From the NCBI GenBank assembly GCA_937960715.1, contig CALGOO010000259.1, positions 1 through 9,659 of the forward strand: a stretch of 9,659 nucleotides of DNA. Direction: 5' to 3'. Positions 7,406 through 9,659 of the stretch are shown piece after piece. The notes under the pieces are model-generated. The model was given only the letters and a program-made list of their open reading frames with translations. It had not been told where the DNA came from and ran no database searches. How positions within the stretch are numbered: position 1 is the first letter of the stretch; the number at the start of each line of letters is the position of its first letter. Position numbers and translations under genes: made by a program. The stretch is from an uncultured Candidatus Competibacteraceae bacterium (GTDB lineage Bacteria; Pseudomonadota; Gammaproteobacteria; Competibacterales; Competibacteraceae).

Positions 7406-8273
7406 TGGCAATTTCTCCCAAATGGTGTACGGCCTTATATGGAGTAGGCAGTGCCAGGCAATTTGGAGCTTCATTGGTAAACCGCGCCAGATACCGCAAC
7501 CCCTGAATCGCCCGACTGCCGTACCACGAGGTCATTTCGCCATCGATCAGCCGCAGCTTTTCCGGCGGGCAATCGTAATCGCGGGCGAAAGTTGCCAGAT
7601 GCTCGGGCAAAAAACGGTACGGTTCGCTGCTGAACAGGATCAGATCGGCGGCATCCAGGAGCGCCTTGTCCAGCGTCAGTTCGGGATAGCGCGCCTCCGA
7701 CTCCGCCGGCAGCGTTTCCCAACCGACCAACGCCAACATCCGAGCGATGTAGGTCTCCCGGCTGACGCCCATCCACGGCTTGCGCCAGATCAGATACAAC
7801 ACCCGCCGCCGGGACCAGGCGACTTGCCGCAGTTCCGCCAACGCCTGCTCGAACCGCGCCACCAACGCCTCCGTTTCCGCCGCGCGACTGAAAATCCCGC
7901 CGAGCAACCGATACAGCGACACGTTGTCTTCCGGGACCAGTGGGTGGGTGACGATCACTTGCAGACCATCGGCCATCAACCGTTCGGCCAATTCGCGCGG
8001 GTTCTCGTCGACGTTGACGATGACGTGGGTCGGTTGCAACGCCTGTAGCCGGGCGTATTTGATCTTCTTGGTGCCGCCGACGCTGGGAATGGTCGCAACA
8101 GCGGGTTGGGGATGGATACAGTAATGAGTGCGTCCGACCACCTGGTCACCCAGATTCAGCGCGAACAGCAGTTCGGTGATGCTGGGCACCAATGAAACGA
8201 TGCGCGTGGGCGCGGTGATAGGCGCGTGTCGAACGCCGGCGGCATCGACGAAGCTTTCCGGATCGATCTCCAC
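7398..8273 (-). CDS. BtuF-like helical-backbone metal/cobalamin-binding protein, no signal peptide
   Basis: This resembles the periplasmic-binding-protein type 2 family (BtuF/FepB fold, Peripla_BP_2), whose members bind cobalamin, haem or iron chelates. The domain begins APTRIVSLVPSITELLFALN (residues 21-40 from the GTG at 8273) and continues with VGRTHYCIHP (46-55), VGGTKKIKY (65-73), PTHVIVNVDENP (81-92), LYLIWRKPWMG (159-169) and YPELTLDKALLDAADLIL (196-213). There is no signal peptide or lipobox, as in cytosolic-looking relatives annotated as cobalamin-binding proteins, so a role in import is doubtful. The start is uncertain: TTG codons at 8300 and 8354 are also in frame, and none has a good ribosome binding site. 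The stop overlaps the ptuA start by 8 bases. The last ~25 residues are encoded by lower-GC DNA and may not be original. No transporter partner is in the window. Confidence 0.75.
   Translation of the reverse strand: MEIDPESFVDAAGVRHAPITAPTRIVSLVPSITELLFALNLGDQVVGRTHYCIHPQPAVATIPSVGGTKKIKYARLQALQPTHVIVNVDENPRELAERLMADGLQVIVTHPLVPEDNVSLYRLLGGIFSRAAETEALVARFEQALAELRQVAWSRRRVLYLIWRKPWMGVSRETYIARMLALVGWETLPAESEARYPELTLDKALLDAADLILFSSEPYRFLPEHLATFARDYDCPPEKLRLIDGEMTSWYGSRAIQGLRYLARFTNEAPNCLALPTPYKAVHHLGEIANG
7415..7419 (-). promoter_or_regulatory. Ribosome binding site setting the ptuA start
   Basis: On the minus strand GGGAG (7419 to 7415) lies nine bases before the ATG at 7405. It is a much better match than anything before the upstream in-frame ATG at 7474, and so decides the ptuA start. 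It lies within the last codons of the btuF-like gene. Confidence 0.6.
7434..7461 (-). promoter_or_regulatory. Candidate sigma70-type promoter for ptuA-ptuB
   Basis: Read on the minus strand, TTGCCT (7461-7456) and TATAAG (7439-7434) are separated by 16 bases. They match the sigma70 consensus at 4 of 6 and 5 of 6 positions. Transcription would begin near 7427, giving a leader of about 22 bases that carries the GGGAG ribosome binding site and then the ATG at 7405. The elements lie in the AT-rich tail inside the 3' end of the btuF-like gene. If real, Septu is expressed on its own promoter rather than only by read-through. The match could be chance in AT-rich sequence. Confidence 0.4.
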
Positions 8274-8310
8274 GCCTTGCGTTACCGTTTCGCGGTCCAA
8301 GCCCGATTCA

Positions 8311-8677
8311 TCAGGAAGCCGGTGGATCGGCTTGACCGTCCAGCCAGGCGGCAAGATCGTCCAAGCCCTGAAAATCGAGCGATTCTTCCGCCAGGGTTTC
8401 GGCGGCCTTTAGCGACAAGCAGCGCATCCGCCGAGTCTGTTTGACCGGGAGACGGCCAAAGCGTCGTTGTAGCTGCCGCAAAAGCAATGCAACGCCTTCT
8501 TCCTGGCGGCCATCGACAAAGACTTCCTGATAGAAAACGCTTTATCTTCAAATCGGCATGGGTAAGTCCGAGCATGGCTTGAATCTCCTGTCGAGTCAGC
8601 TTGGGTAAACGATAGGCCAGAATGGTTTCGATCAAGTCCAATGCTTCGGCCAAGGGCAAGGATGCATAAGCGCCAAC
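8311..8677 (-). pseudogene. Remnant of an Rpn-type (PD-(D/E)XK) recombination-promoting nuclease/putative transposase gene, C-terminal end
   Basis: Two minus-strand frames join into one protein end if one base is removed. Upstream frame: LPLAEALDLIETILAYRLP, then LTRQEIQAMLGLTHADLK and IKRF. Downstream frame: FYQEVFVDGRQEEGVALL, then LLRQLQRRFGRLP, ending WLDGQADPPAS and TGA at 8313-8311. The switch is at the AAAA run 8534-8537 (TTTT in the coding sense); deleting one T gives KRFYQEVF. The LPKLTRxEIQAMLG and RFYQEVF-x-GRQEEG pattern is typical of the C-terminal part of Rpn/DUF2887-like proteins, known as mobile, PD-(D/E)XK-nuclease-related genes. The N-terminal nuclease domain is missing: family-like sequence ends near 8660 and a stop occurs at 8680-8678, next to IS debris. 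It is therefore both frameshifted and truncated. Confidence 0.65.
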
Positions 8678-8763
8678 TTAATGGATAAGGTATTGAAAAG
8701 CTGTAAAAGGATGGCGGGCTCAAGGTTTCTCACACCACGTTCGCCATCGGAGGACCGATTACG

Positions 8764-8958
8764 ATGAGCCTGCCATTAGGTACTGTTGATACGACATTTG
8801 AGCGGTTCTTACAAGAACTACCGGCGGATTTCCGGGATCTGGCGATCGAGTTCAAGGCGTTCAGCCGGAGTCGCAAGATCAAAAGCCCGGAGCAGTTGCT
8901 CCAAGTGGTGCTGAACTATTGCTTCATCCGTCCTGAATTGACGGGTAGAGGCGCTTGA
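8764..8958 (+). pseudogene. IS4-type transposase, N-terminal fragment
   Basis: The frame starts ATG at 8764 with GGAGG at 8749-8753, ten bases upstream, so the original translation start is intact. It encodes TTFERFLQELPADFRDLAIE (residues 10-29), then FKAFSRSRKIKSPEQLLQVVL (31-51 region) and YC, the usual beginning of a group of IS4-family DDE transposases of several hundred residues. After about residue 53 the reading enters the 3' end of the IS630-type element and stops at 8958 after only 64 residues. All catalytic residues are missing, so the protein cannot be active. The 86 bases upstream (8678-8763) probably hold the left end and leader of this element. Confidence 0.7.
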
Positions 8959-9613
8959 GCTTGATGCGAGCATCGGGGGTGGTGAAGCGCCAGTTCACCG
9001 GCCGGGGATCGGCGTTACGGGCCTGTTCCCAGGCGGCGACCTCGCGGGTCAGGGTATCGAGATCGGGGATGCGGCGGTCGAGGCACTGCCGGCTCAGGAC
9101 GCTCAGTTCGATCTCGGCCATGTTCAACCAACTGCCGTGTTTGGGGGTGTGATGAATCTCCAGCCGTTCGAGCAGCGCGCGGGCCACGGCCGGCTCGAAG
9201 GCCTCATACAGCGCGGCCGGCTTGTGGGTGTTGAGGTTGTCCATGACCAAGACGACCTTCTCGGCGTGCGGATAGCGGACCTCCAGCAGGTCGCGCACCT
9301 CGTGGGCGAAATCGACGGCGGTGCGGTGCTTGGTCACGGTGACGTGGCGGTGCCCGGCCAGCGGTTCGCCGGTCAGGAACAGATTCGCCGTCCCCCGGCG
9401 TTCGTATTCGTAGTCCACCCGTTCGGGCTGACCCGGTTCGGTCGGGATCGGGACCCGCGTTTCCGCCACCCGTTGCTTGCTGAGTTCGTCCAGGCACACC
9501 ACCGGTCGGGCCGGGTCGTAGGGCCGGGTGTAGACGTCCAGCACGTCCTCCATGGCGCACACGAACTCGGCATTGGCCTGGGGCGGGATCACCCATTGCT
9601 GGCGCCAGGGCAA
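8924..9613 (-). CDS. IS630-family transposase, C-terminal DDE domain, partial
   Basis: The protein (229 residues counted from 9613) carries the DDE catalytic domain of an IS630-type transposase: VVCLDEL (D42), VVLVMDNLNTHKP (D125), HHTPKHGSWLNMAEIELS (E167), and the typical end DARIKLKRLYPSIQDG. The region RVDYEYERRGTANLFL (65-80) is also characteristic. Full-length members have about 340 residues, so the N-terminal helix-turn-helix part is missing from the window. The TTG at 9613 is not a credible natural start. The frame stays open to the window edge, but upstream of LPWRQQWVIPP the sequence does not resemble the expected lead-in (LKKNELKPWR-like), which suggests truncation or rearrangement near 9610-9620. 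GC-rich, unlike the Septu genes. Confidence 0.85.
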   Translation of the reverse strand: MPWRQQWVIPPQANAEFVCAMEDVLDVYTRPYDPARPVVCLDELSKQRVAETRVPIPTEPGQPERVDYEYERRGTANLFLTGEPLAGHRHVTVTKHRTAVDFAHEVRDLLEVRYPHAEKVVLVMDNLNTHKPAALYEAFEPAVARALLERLEIHHTPKHGSWLNMAEIELSVLSRQCLDRRIPDLDTLTREVAAWEQARNADPRPVNWRFTTPDARIKLKRLYPSIQDG

Positions 9614-9659
9614 TCGCGCTATGTGGGGGGTTGACAGCAGGCTGATTGCTAGGGTAGCG

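Larger units (their letters stand above)
8666..9613. mobile_element. Nested insertion-sequence remnants (IS4-type cut by IS630-type)
   Basis: Between the Rpn remnant and the window end, only transposase sequence is recognisable. An IS4-type gene start on the plus strand (8764) loses family similarity at about 8919, exactly where an IS630-type transposase ends on the minus strand (stop 8926-8924). A TA dinucleotide, the target of IS630-family elements, lies at 8917-8918. This reads as IS4 inserted in or beside the Rpn gene and IS630 inserted in IS4. Left boundary (about 8666-8680) and element ends are inferred; no clear terminal inverted repeats were found by eye. Confidence 0.5.

Noticed and set aside
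7406..7474. A longer ptuA starting at ATG 7474
   Set aside because: No ribosome binding site precedes it, it would overlap the btuF-like gene by 77 bases, and 7405 has a well-placed GGGAG.
9137..9634. A 165-codon plus-strand frame opposite the IS630-type transposase
   Set aside because: Antisense shadow of the transposase gene, with no domain.
1..9659. CRISPR array, tRNA or rRNA genes
   Set aside because: No regularly spaced repeats and no tRNA- or rRNA-like segments were noticed; nearly all sequence is explained by protein genes or IS remnants.

Overview
The window looks like a chromosomal piece of a GC-rich proteobacterium, most likely a gammaproteobacterium. The left half (1 to about 5241) is dense core genome: guaA, the lptF-lptG pair divergent from pepA, and pepA overlapping holC. 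These are ordinary family members with intact motifs. The lptFG/pepA-holC arrangement is well known in gammaproteobacteria, where valS usually follows holC. Genus cannot be read reliably; the frequent IS and Rpn remnants fit an environmental genome.

Layout: (1) 1-879, 3' part of guaA, cut by the window edge. (2) 1017-3187, lptG and lptF on the minus strand, coupled by an ATGA overlap. (3) 3188-3302, divergent intergenic region. (4) 3303-5241, pepA then holC on the plus strand. (5) 5307-7405, a two-gene lower-GC island on the minus strand that reads as a Septu anti-phage system: ptuA (SMC/ABC-like ATPase) and ptuB (HNH nuclease), again with an ATGA overlap. (6) 7398-8273, a GC-rich BtuF-like metal/cobalamin-binding protein without a signal peptide; its last codons overlap the start of ptuA. 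(7) 8311-8677, a frameshifted, truncated Rpn/PD-(D/E)XK-type gene end. (8) about 8666-9659, nested insertion-sequence debris: an IS4-type transposase beginning, cut by an IS630-type transposase that itself appears to lose family similarity near 9613.

How the parts relate: guaA makes GMP, LptFG drive LPS export, PepA trims peptides and HolC belongs to the replicase clamp-loader complex; they are neighbours rather than one pathway. After holC the expected order breaks and the window becomes accessory DNA. PtuA and PtuB are expected to act together as an ATPase-nuclease complex against phage. No reverse transcriptase or other large gene accompanies them, so this looks like stand-alone Septu rather than the effector half of a retron. 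The Septu pair sits in the same direction as the btuF-like gene, with a good ribosome binding site and a plausible promoter of its own in the low-GC tail of that gene. A shared 10-bp word near both island edges and the composition change inside the btuF-like 3' end suggest where the island joined the chromosome.
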